Positions 1 to 5,512 of a stretch of 5,512 nt of DNA are shown piece after piece; the first letter of the stretch is position 1, and every line of letters begins with the position of its first letter. Location: positions 1-5,512 of the forward strand of contig JAOADS010000144.1 in NCBI GenBank assembly GCA_026417195.1, given 5' to 3'. Source of the DNA: Ignavibacteria bacterium. GTDB taxonomy: Bacteria > Bacteroidota > Ignavibacteria > Tepidaquicellales > OLB5. The position numbers and the translations under genes were made by a program. A model generated the notes under the pieces. That model saw only the letters and a list, made by a program, of their open reading frames with translations. It did not search any database and was not told where the DNA came from.

Positions 1-21
1 GGAGATGTGTATAAGAGACAG
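1..21. other. Residual Tn5/Nextera sequencing adapter (artefact)
   Basis: Positions 3-21 match the complete 19-base Tn5 mosaic end used in Nextera tagmentation libraries. The two G bases before it match the end of the read-2 side adapter. The uvrA reading frame stays open through it by chance, adding the meaningless residues CLLYTS after residue 642. These bases should be trimmed; genuine genome sequence begins at about position 22. A natural Tn5-like end is very unlikely, because the match sits exactly at the sequence edge and interrupts a conserved gene. Confidence 0.96.
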
Positions 22-1946
22 ATTCCAAGTGGTATATCAACGTCAATATTTTTCAGATTATTCTCTGATGCTCCACGTATTGAAATAACATGAGAACCTG
101 AACACCTCCTTCTTTCAGGAAGATTTATTTTCAGTTTACCGCTAAGATATTTTGCCGTTATTGAGTTTCTGGCTTTACTTATTTTGTCCAGACTGCCGGA
201 ATAAACAACTTCTCCTCCGAATTCACCTGCTCCCGGACCCATATCTATTACATAGTCACTTGCTTTTATCATTTCAGGATCATGTTCAACAACTATAACG
301 GAGTTACCTATGTCTCTGAGCGATTTAAGTATTTTGATAAGGCGGTCATTGTCTCTCGGATGAAGTCCTACGCTGGGTTCGTCGAGCACGTAGATTGAAC
401 CTACGAGAGTTGAGCCAAGTGATGTTGCAAGATTGATTCGTTGTGTTTCGCCGCCTGAGAGTGTGCTTGTTAACCTGTCAAGAGTCAGATATCCCAGACC
501 CACTTCATAAAGATATTTAAGTCTGCTTTTTATTTCGTCTATGATTCTTGATGCTATAAGAGCCTTTTCACCTGTAAGGTTTATTTTGTTAAAGAAATCA
601 TACAGCTCTTCAATATTCGATTTTACGAGGTCATATATTGTTTTCCCCTGAAACCTGACATATAATGCTTCCTTCCTTAATCTTGAACCATTGCATTCTG
701 AACATTTCGTATATGCACGGTATCTGCTCAGCAGAACCCTGTAATGGATCTTATATGCTGCTTCTCTTTCCACCATTTTGAAAAACTTTTTTATACCGAT
801 GTATTCACCTACTCCGTTGAATACTTTATCAAGTTCATCTTCAGTTAGCTCTCTGAAAGGGACATGGATTCTTATGTTATTTCTTTTTCCTTCGTAAATA
901 AGGTCGCTCAGATGTTTGCTGTGCTTAGGAGTTGAAAAAGGATGAATGGCATTTTGAAATATGGATTTATTTTTATCAGGTATTATCAGATCGTAATCGA
1001 GATCTATAGTTTCACCGAAACCCTGACATTTAGGGCATGCCCCTATTGGATTGTTGAATGAAAAAAGCAGAGGTTCAGGTTCCTCAAATCTTATTCCGTC
1101 AGCTTCAAGATATTTATTAAATGCGTAACTATCCTTTTCGTTGACAATCACAAATAAATATCCGTCACCTTCAGCGTAAGCAGTTTCAACCGAATCAGTA
1201 ATTCTCTGAGTCTGTTCGTCATCATTTTTGTTTAACATCAGACGGTCTGCGACTACACGGCAGTTATTTAGATTTATTTTACTGTAATCAGTAATTGTAT
1301 TCAGATCAATAATCTTTCCAGAACACCAGAGTCTGTAAAAACCTTTGCTGAGTAAATTTTCAATTTCCTGCTTTACGGTTTTTGATTCATGAGTTTGTAC
1401 AGGGAAAGCTATGTAAATCTTAGTATTGTTCTCAAGTTCTCTTATGAAATTAACAATGTCTTCTACAGTATCTCTTTTGACTTCTTTGCCGCTGACTGGT
1501 GAGTATGTAGTTCCAGCCCTTGCAAAAAGCAATCTTAGGTAATCATAGATTTCCGTTGTGGTTCCTACTGTGCTTCGAGGATTACGTGTTGATGTTTTCA
1601 CTTCAATTGCCATTGCAGGGGCAAGTCCGGTAATTGAGTCCACATCAGGTTTATTTATCCTTTCCAGAAATTGTCTGGCATACGATGACATACTTTCTAC
1701 GTATCTTCTCTGCCCCTCTGCATAAATTGTGTCAAAGACAAGAGAGGTTTTACCGGAACCGCTTAAACCTGTTACAACGACAAGTTTATAATGGGGAATG
1801 TCAACGTCAATGTTCTTAAGATTATTTACTCTGGCTCCTCTTATTGAAATAAAGACTTCAGATTCCCCATTTCCAGATAATGATATTGTTTTTCCGCTTC
1901 CGCGGATTTTTCTGCCTGACGCTGACTTTCGTACCTTTGCTCTCAT
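22..1946 (-). CDS. uvrA: UvrA, excinuclease ABC subunit A (partial, C-terminus missing)
   Basis: UvrA is the damage-sensing ATPase of nucleotide excision repair. It works as a dimer, loads UvrB on lesions and acts in the cytoplasm. About 641 residues are present of roughly 940 usual for the family. Seen in order: IRGARVNNLKNIDVDIP (residues 35-51), Walker A GLSGSGKT (60-67), the UvrB-contact region with YAEGQRRYVES (75-85) and NPRSTVGT (122-129), CPKC (304-307), CSEC (415-418), ABC signature LSGGE (496-500), Walker B VLDEP (520-524), the switch histidine in VVEHD (552-556), then the start of the second ATPase half (IRGASENNLKNIDVDIP, 623-639). The second Walker A, the C-terminal zinc finger and the second signature lie beyond the contig edge. 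The ATG at 1946 is the first start after an in-frame TAA four codons upstream. It gives a basic N-terminal extension of about 30 residues relative to E. coli, and no Shine-Dalgarno is visible. The first CxxC of the usual zinc finger is LEAD (280-283). Confidence 0.97.
37..86. repeat. Internal direct repeat within uvrA, copy in second ATPase half
   Basis: These 50 bases match 1801-1850 in the same orientation at 40 of 50 positions by my hand alignment. Both encode the strand leading into the ABC domain (NNLKNIDVDIP) on the minus strand. The repeat reflects the ancient duplication of the two UvrA ATPase halves. It is not a mobile element. Confidence 0.7.
1801..1850. repeat. Internal direct repeat within uvrA, copy in first ATPase half
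   Basis: This is the partner of 37-86. It encodes the equivalent segment before the first Walker A (uvrA residues about 33-49). Ten mismatches in 50 bases were counted by eye. Confidence 0.7.
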
Positions 1947-2076
1947 CGGATATAATTAAACTTCAAAAATGGCAATTGAGCAGCATATATTAAAGACAGA
2001 AAAAATTTATTTTGATTTATTAAATATAGTTAGCTGATATAAATTACCTAATAAAGTTAGAAAAATAAGAAAAAAT

Positions 2077-2091
2077 TATCATTAAATGATA
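2077..2091. repeat. Short AT-rich palindrome
   Basis: TATCATT-A-AATGATA is a perfect 7-base inverted repeat around a single central base, in the divergent region. It could be a binding site for a dimeric regulator. Base composition here makes such palindromes fairly likely by chance. Confidence 0.3.
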
Positions 2092-2132
2092 TTTATGAAA
2101 TGAGCTTATATTTTATTATTGTCCTGAAGTTC

Positions 2133-2160
2133 TTTGAATCGGAGTTATTACAGATTCAAA
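2133..2160. repeat. 8-base inverted repeat upstream of secreted-protein gene
   Basis: TTTGAATC (2133-2140) and GATTCAAA (2153-2160) are perfect inverted arms separated by 12 bases, ending about 75 bases before the start at 2236. No T-run follows on the plus strand, so it does not look like a terminator for rightward transcription. An operator or a 5' leader hairpin is possible. The regulator is unknown. Confidence 0.4.
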
Positions 2161-2223
2161 AATATTTAATATACTTAAAAGAATGCAAAATCACATCTAT
2201 TTAGTATAAAATCATTAAATTAA

Positions 2224-2230
2224 AAGGAGG
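2224..2230 (+). promoter_or_regulatory. Strong Shine-Dalgarno for secreted-protein gene
   Basis: AAGGAGG is a near-perfect anti-16S match, five bases before the ATG at 2236, and fixes that start. It is notable because most other genes in the window lack such a site. Confidence 0.85.
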
Positions 2231-2235
2231 GAAAA

Positions 2236-2730
2236 ATGAAAACTGTTTTAACTTTCATTCTGTTACTGTTCTTCTATTTTCAATCTTATGCCCAGCATTC
2301 AAACAATTTTCAGTATCTTGTATTTCTCGTAAACAGAGCCGCTGAAACTTTTGACGATGGAGAAATGAAAATGTTTGTTGCAGAACACGATATGGGATAT
2401 TACATGGGACATGTTACTTATGATGAGTTAATGAAGTATTCAAGTAATGATAGTCTTTACATTATAGGTTTTGGCTTTGTGGAGTCAAGTTTTGCTCTCG
2501 GAGATTTATTTGTTTTAAGATTAAGAGAGTATGTATCTGTAAAGGAAAACAGTAAAGATGTGGATTTGGAAGCATTTAAAGAGTTACCTATTGGACGAGC
2601 TGAATTTCGTGAGTTCAGATATGTTTATGATTTAGAAAGTGCTATGAGGCTTACGGTAAACGTTCAGGCTTCAAACGAAAAGAATTATTGGCAACAGTAT
2701 GTAGAAGAAATTAAAGCTAAAAAAGAATGA
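2236..2730 (+). CDS. Secreted protein of unknown function (164 aa)
   Basis: I do not recognise this protein. It has a clear Sec signal peptide: MK, then a hydrophobic stretch (residues 4-15), then QSYA|Q, with predicted signal-peptidase I cleavage after Ala19. The mature chain of about 145 residues starts with Gln, contains no cysteine and has no further membrane segment, so a soluble periplasmic or exported protein is expected. It is rich in acidic and aromatic residues (for example DDGEMKMF, GYYMGHVTYDEL) and ends in a charged tail EEIKAKKE, suggesting a mixed alpha/beta fold with a terminal helix. The start is supported by an AAGGAGG site five bases upstream. It stands alone, divergent from uvrA and convergent with the acyltransferase gene, so context gives no function. 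Real coding status is well supported by the signal peptide and ribosome binding site. Confidence 0.85.
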   Translation: MKTVLTFILLLFFYFQSYAQHSNNFQYLVFLVNRAAETFDDGEMKMFVAEHDMGYYMGHVTYDELMKYSSNDSLYIIGFGFVESSFALGDLFVLRLREYVSVKENSKDVDLEAFKELPIGRAEFREFRYVYDLESAMRLTVNVQASNEKNYWQQYVEEIKAKKE

Positions 2731-2744
2731 TAAAGATAGTAAGA

Positions 2745-2759
2745 GTAATACAGTATTAC
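2745..2759. terminator. Small inverted repeat between convergent genes
   Basis: GTAATAC-A-GTATTAC is a perfect 7-base palindrome around one base, inside the 38-base gap between two converging genes. The position suits a bidirectional terminator. The stem is AT-rich, the practical loop would shorten it to about five pairs, and no T-run follows, so it would be a weak one. Confidence 0.3.
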
Positions 2760-2768
2760 GATAATTTG

Positions 2769-3521
2769 TCAGTACCAGCCCTGATTCTTAAGTAATTGCT
2801 CATCGGGGACGTTTCTGAATTCTCTGGCAGGAGAGCCTAAATAAATTTTTCCCGGAGGAACATCTGATGTTACGACGGAGCCGGCTGCAACCAGTGCATC
2901 TTCTCCAATCTCAATACCTGGCAGTATCACAGCTCCGGCTCCAATCCTTCCCCCTTTTCTGACAGTAACCCCTTTGAAATGTTTAAATCTTTCTTCTGTT
3001 CTTCCGAGGAAGTTGTCATTTGTAGTTATTACACATGGAGCGATGAAACAAAAGTCTTCTATCAGAGAATATGCAGTAATGTATGAATTAGTTTCAAGTT
3101 TGCATTTCTTTCCTATTGTGGTAAGGTTTTCCACTGTACAGTTTCTTCCTATTATTGTGTATTCACCTATTCTGACATCCTCTCTTACAGTAGCAAGGTC
3201 AGCTATGAGGACATGCTCTGAAATTGAAGAGCCGGCATATATGGCAACATGGGAGCCTATTATGCAGTTATCTGAAATTTTAGCCGGTTCGTAATTAAGG
3301 TTTTCTTTAAATATACTCCTTTTTGAACGCATGGGAAACTTACCGATTACCGTGAAATCATCTATTCTTACACCATTACCTATTATGGTCCCTTTTTTTA
3401 TTACGACGTGATTGCCTATTATGCAGTCATTTCCGATGATTACATCTTTCTCAATTACGCAGAAGCTGCCAAATGAAGCATTCTCTCCTATTTTAACCGA
3501 TGTGTCAATTTTTGAATTCAT
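2769..3521 (-). CDS. Left-handed beta-helix acyltransferase (hexapeptide repeat family)
   Basis: This is a 250-residue protein built almost wholly of imperfect hexapeptide repeats of the [LIV]-G-x4 type. Examples are IGENAS, IGNDCI, IGNHVV, IGNGVR (residues 11-52), IGSHVA, IGEYTI, IGRNCT, IGKKCK (88-141) and IGAGAV, IGEDAL (193-210). The family folds as a trimeric left-handed beta-helix and transfers acetyl or acyl groups from CoA or ACP to sugars or amino sugars. The repeats are broken by a basic loop at about 61-80 and a loop at 168-185 (NDNFLGRTEERFKHFKG), a usual place for acceptor and CoA contacts. The end, VPPGKIYLGSPAREFRNVPDEQL, resembles WlbB/WbpD- and WbbJ-like nucleotide-sugar acetyltransferases. 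A role in cell-surface polysaccharide synthesis is therefore likely but unproven, and the substrate cannot be read from sequence. It is a single gene with no sugar-pathway neighbours visible. No Shine-Dalgarno is seen before the ATG at 3521. Confidence 0.88.
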   Translation of the reverse strand: MNSKIDTSVKIGENASFGSFCVIEKDVIIGNDCIIGNHVVIKKGTIIGNGVRIDDFTVIGKFPMRSKRSIFKENLNYEPAKISDNCIIGSHVAIYAGSSISEHVLIADLATVREDVRIGEYTIIGRNCTVENLTTIGKKCKLETNSYITAYSLIEDFCFIAPCVITTNDNFLGRTEERFKHFKGVTVRKGGRIGAGAVILPGIEIGEDALVAAGSVVTSDVPPGKIYLGSPAREFRNVPDEQLLKNQGWY

Positions 3522-3540
3522 CTGTTTTTTTAATTTCAGT

Positions 3541-3548
3541 CAAATATA
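3541..3548 (-). promoter_or_regulatory. Possible -7 promoter element for the acyltransferase gene
   Basis: On the minus strand these bases read TATATTTG, an exact match to the Bacteroidetes sigma-ABfr -7 consensus TAnnTTTG, about 20 bases before the ATG at 3521. It would give a very short leader. The expected TTTG element about 20 bases upstream is not well placed: the nearest good match is 27 bases away. The call is therefore weak. Confidence 0.35.
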
Positions 3549-3607
3549 GTAATGTTAGAAACAATTTAAAATTAACAAACATACTCTGATGATTTTTAAA
3601 TAATCAA

Positions 3608-3638
3608 TTGAAAATTACTCCGTGCTTTAGCATATTTG
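3608..3638 (+). promoter_or_regulatory. Putative promoter of the raiA-hprK cluster
   Basis: TTG (3608-3610), a 20-base spacer, then CATATTTG (3631-3638) fits the Bacteroidetes-type layout TTG-N19-21-TAnnTTTG with one mismatch. Transcription would begin near 3645, giving a leader of about 55 bases before raiA. The quasi-palindrome CTTTaGC...GCAAAG (3625-3643) overlaps the -7 element and could be an operator. This is inference from pattern only. Confidence 0.4.
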
Positions 3639-3688
3639 CAAAGAACATAAAATGTCCACTTTCATAAAAATTAATTATTATATCGTCC

Positions 3689-3694
3689 GGAGGA
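3689..3694 (+). promoter_or_regulatory. Strong Shine-Dalgarno for raiA
   Basis: GGAGGA lies 6-7 bases before the ATG at 3701 and fixes the start of raiA. It is the only strong ribosome binding site in the three-gene cluster. Confidence 0.85.
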
Positions 3695-3700
3695 GAGAAA

Positions 3701-4024
3701 ATGAACTTCCTATTTACCGCAAGACATTTCAAAGCACATGATTCACTTAAGCAGCTTGCTGAAGCAGAAGCTATGACATTTACAGATTACTACGATGGAA
3801 TCACCCGAACTGAGGTAATACTCAGCTATGAAAAATCTATTAACAGTGTCAAAACAGCGGAAATAGTAGTGCATGCAAACAATCATCACATTTTTACAGC
3901 CAAGGAAAGTTCTGATGATTTTGCTAAGTCAATTGAAGGTGCTTCAAGGAAAATCATTATTCAATTAAAGAAATTCCATGATAAGCTTAAGCATCATCAC
4001 GTGAAGGATCATTCATCAAAATAG
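3701..4024 (+). CDS. raiA: Ribosome hibernation factor, short HPF/RaiA type
   Basis: This 107-residue protein matches the short HPF/RaiA (YfiA) family, which binds the 30S decoding region between A and P sites and blocks or stores ribosomes in stationary phase or stress. Seen: beta strand FLFTARHFKAHDSL (3-16), first helix, TEVILSYEKS (37-46), AEIVVHANNHHIFTAKESSDDF (53-74, the family's central hallmark), a second helix AKSIEGASRKIIIQLKKFHDKLK (75-97), and a basic His/Lys tail. The length fits the short form; the C-terminal dimerisation domain of long HPF is absent. A strong GGAGGA site fixes the start. Its TAG stop directly abuts the ATG of hprK, implying one transcript and translational coupling. 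Whether it acts like HPF (100S-forming) or YfiA (70S-stabilising) cannot be told from the sequence; the extended basic tail of only about 10 residues does not decide it. Confidence 0.93.
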   Translation: MNFLFTARHFKAHDSLKQLAEAEAMTFTDYYDGITRTEVILSYEKSINSVKTAEIVVHANNHHIFTAKESSDDFAKSIEGASRKIIIQLKKFHDKLKHHHVKDHSSK

Positions 4025-5062
4025 ATGCATAAACTAAAAAAAATCCTAAAGAGCATAAAGGAAGTCAAAAAGGAAAGTATAACAGTTGACTTCTTTTATA
4101 ATGCAGCAAAAGAAAGGTTTAAGCTTACCAAACTTACTGAAGGAAACAACGGTCTTGAGAGAATTATAAGAGATAAACACATTCACAGACCCGGGCTGGC
4201 ACTTGCCGGGTATACCGGCCTTTTTACTTATGACAGAATACAGATACTTGGGAACACTGAGATGCGGTATCTCAGACAACTTCCGGCCTCTAAAAGAACT
4301 CAGTCACTGAAAAAGTTTTTCTCATTTGAGATTCCCTGCATATGTCTTACATTTAACAATAAACCTTCAGAAGAATTTCTTGAACTGGCTAATAAACGTA
4401 ACATTCCTGTTTTTATTACGCCGCTTGAGACTACTAAATTTGCTTATTTTATAAATGATTTTTTAGATGATCAGTTTTCTGCACAGATAGCTTTACACGG
4501 TTCTTTTGTTGACGTTTACGGAGTAGGATTGTTCTTCCACGGCAGAAGCGGAATCGGAAAAAGTGAAATTGCCCTTGACCTTGTTGAGAGAGGTCACAGG
4601 CTTGTAGCTGATGATTTAGTCATGGTATCTAAAAAAGCAGACGGAATTCTCATGGGAACAGGAACGGATTTAGTTAAACATTTCATGGAAATCAGAGGTC
4701 TTGGAATAATTGACGTGAGAAGTGTATTTGGTATCAGAGCTATCCGTTTCCAGAAGCGTGTTGAAGTGATAGTTAATTTAGAGGAATGGGACTCAAGACG
4801 TCATTACACAAGGACTGGTCTTGATAATGAAACTATTGAAATTTTGGGAGTGGAATTACCCTTTATAAGACTTCCGATTTTTCCGGGTAAAAACATTACT
4901 GTAATTTCCGAAATCATAGCACTTAATTACCTTTCCAAACATTATGGTTTTGATCCTGCAAAGGCTCTTTCAGATAAATTAGATCAGGCAATAAAGAATA
5001 AATCGAAAGGAAAGCTTCAAGTGGGGCGTTCAGTTGATTACCTTGAACACGATTTTGAATAA
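4025..5062 (+). CDS. hprK: HPr kinase/phosphorylase
   Basis: This 345-residue bifunctional enzyme phosphorylates HPr (or an HPr-like protein) on a regulatory serine using ATP or pyrophosphate, and reverses this with phosphate, linking carbon and energy state to regulation. It acts in the cytoplasm as a hexamer. Residues 20-150 form the N-terminal HprK domain. The catalytic domain shows ALHGSFVDVYGVG (156-168, with His158), Walker A GRSGIGKS (173-180), RGHRLVADD (189-197, catalytic Asp), the HprK signature MEIRGLGIIDV (221-231), VNLEEWD (250-256), YTRTG with the conserved Arg263, and PGKN (287-290). PGKN replaces the PGRN usual in Firmicutes, a mild change in the loop involved in phosphorylase activity. 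Length is slightly over the usual 310-330 because of a basic N-terminus. No ribosome binding site stands close to the ATG, which follows the raiA stop with no gap, so expression probably depends on coupling. No HPr or other PTS gene is visible here. Confidence 0.95.
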   Translation: MHKLKKILKSIKEVKKESITVDFFYNAAKERFKLTKLTEGNNGLERIIRDKHIHRPGLALAGYTGLFTYDRIQILGNTEMRYLRQLPASKRTQSLKKFFSFEIPCICLTFNNKPSEEFLELANKRNIPVFITPLETTKFAYFINDFLDDQFSAQIALHGSFVDVYGVGLFFHGRSGIGKSEIALDLVERGHRLVADDLVMVSKKADGILMGTGTDLVKHFMEIRGLGIIDVRSVFGIRAIRFQKRVEVIVNLEEWDSRRHYTRTGLDNETIEILGVELPFIRLPIFPGKNITVISEIIALNYLSKHYGFDPAKALSDKLDQAIKNKSKGKLQVGRSVDYLEHDFE

Positions 5063-5073
5063 ATTCATTCACT

Positions 5074-5512
5074 ATGACATACATTCAGAGATATATATTT
5101 TTCTTCTTATCTCTGTTTCTTTTTTCATGCTCCGGCAAAAAGAATAATGAGAAAAAACCTACAGATTTTTCCAATATAGCTCCGCATGATACGACAGGTG
5201 CCGTTACAGGAGACTGGATAATTCAAAGAGAGCTTGCTGATCCTCAAAGCCTTAACCCTATAACACTCCAGGATGCTACAGGCAGGGAATATTCGCTTCA
5301 CATCTTCGAACGTCTTATGTGGGCTGCAAACAGGGAGAGCTATGATCTGATCCCATGGATAGCTGAATCATTTCCCGAAGAATCACATGATAAACTGACC
5401 TACACTTTTAAATTAAGGAAGAATGTAAAGTTCTCTGACGGAAAGCCACTTACAGGGCATGATGTTGTTTTTACATTTAAAGCAGCGATGAATCCGCTTG
5501 TTGATGCTGCTC
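5074..5512 (+). CDS. Peptide-type ABC transporter substrate-binding lipoprotein (partial, N-terminus only)
   Basis: The reading frame starts at the ATG at 5074 and is open to the right edge (146 codons), so the C-terminus is missing; family members are about 500-600 residues. The start encodes a lipoprotein signal: a hydrophobic stretch (residues 8-17) and lipobox LFSC with Cys19 as the lipidated residue, followed by a Lys/Asn/Glu-rich linker (20-30). From about residue 48 it follows solute-binding protein family 5 (OppA/DppA type). It has LADPQSLNPITLQDATG (54-70), IFERLMW (77-83), LIPWIAESFPEE (92-103), the hallmark YTFKLRKNVKFSDGKPLTGHDVVFTFKAAMNP (110-141) and an Asp-Gly turn. It probably delivers peptides or another small solute to an ABC permease, but no permease gene is visible and the ligand is unknown. 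It lies 11 bases after hprK with no clear Shine-Dalgarno, so co-transcription is likely. Confidence 0.9.
   Translation, partial: MTYIQRYIFFFLSLFLFSCSGKKNNEKKPTDFSNIAPHDTTGAVTGDWIIQRELADPQSLNPITLQDATGREYSLHIFERLMWAANRESYDLIPWIAESFPEESHDKLTYTFKLRKNVKFSDGKPLTGHDVVFTFKAAMNPLVDAA

Larger units (their letters stand above)
1947..2235. promoter_or_regulatory. Divergent intergenic region between uvrA and secreted-protein gene
   Basis: This is a very AT-rich stretch that must carry the start signals for uvrA (leftward) and the gene at 2236 (rightward). On the minus strand, CATTTTTG (1971-1964) is one base off the Bacteroidetes -7 consensus TAnnTTTG, with CTTTA about 20 bases upstream, so it is a weak uvrA promoter candidate. 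For the rightward gene I see no convincing promoter; TATACT at 2170-2175 is only a loose -10 match. No LexA-like or UvrA-type SOS box was recognised. No coding potential was noticed. Confidence 0.4.

Noticed and set aside
3..21. Natural Tn5/IS50 transposon end
   Set aside because: The match is the engineered mosaic end located exactly at the contig edge, with no transposase or target duplication, so library adapter is the only reasonable reading.
1634..1819. 61-codon plus-strand open frame opposite uvrA
   Set aside because: It lies entirely antisense to highly conserved UvrA coding sequence around the first Walker A, has no ribosome binding site and resembles no protein.
1954..2235. LexA/SOS box for uvrA
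   Set aside because: No sequence resembling CTGTN8ACAG or another known SOS operator was found upstream of uvrA.
2727..2795. Short frame overlapping the stop of the secreted-protein gene (ATGA overlap, about 22 codons)
   Set aside because: It looks coupled to the preceding gene, but it runs into the antisense strand of the acyltransferase C-terminus and encodes nothing recognisable.
2974..3294. 106-codon plus-strand open frame opposite the acyltransferase gene
   Set aside because: It is antisense to clear hexapeptide repeats on the minus strand; its composition follows from the repeats and no start signal is present.
3590..3606. TGATT...AATCA hairpin in the raiA upstream region
   Set aside because: Five AT-rich pairs around a 7-base loop are expected by chance in this composition, and no T-run or other context supports a function.
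4046..4279. 77-codon minus-strand open frame inside hprK
   Set aside because: It is a shadow of the conserved HprK N-terminal domain, with no upstream signal or recognisable product.

Overview
The window is an ordinary AT-rich chromosomal stretch from a bacterium, with one clear technical artefact at its left edge. It probably comes from the Bacteroidetes/Chlorobi/Ignavibacteria (FCB) group. The evidence is a UvrA in which the first zinc-finger CxxC is replaced by LEAD, as I recall from that group; an HPr kinase next to a short RaiA/HPF; and Bacteroidetes-like promoter pieces. Strong GGAGG ribosome binding sites before two genes argue against a typical Bacteroides-like species, which rarely use them. 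Ignavibacteria or a relative is my best guess, but the sequence does not prove it.

Layout: positions 1-21 are a leftover Tn5/Nextera sequencing adapter, not biology. Positions 22-1946, minus strand, hold the N-terminal two thirds of uvrA (excinuclease ABC subunit A), cut by the contig edge just as the second ATPase half begins. Positions 1947-2235 are a divergent AT-rich intergenic region with inverted repeats. Positions 2236-2730 (+) encode an unrecognised secreted protein. It converges on a left-handed beta-helix (hexapeptide) acyltransferase at 2769-3521 (-). Positions 3522-3700 are a second divergent promoter region. It precedes a tight plus-strand cluster: raiA (3701-4024), hprK (4025-5062, no gap) and the start of an oligopeptide/dipeptide-type solute-binding lipoprotein (5074 to the right edge, partial).

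The three-gene cluster is the most coherent functional unit. It combines a ribosome-hibernation factor, the kinase/phosphorylase that sets HPr Ser phosphorylation according to energy and metabolite state, and an extracytoplasmic peptide-binding lipoprotein. This suggests co-expression of nutrient sensing, translation idling and uptake, but that is inferred from gene order only. I found no RNA gene, CRISPR array, insertion sequence or defence system. I see no convincing new biological system here; the items worth a second look are modest.
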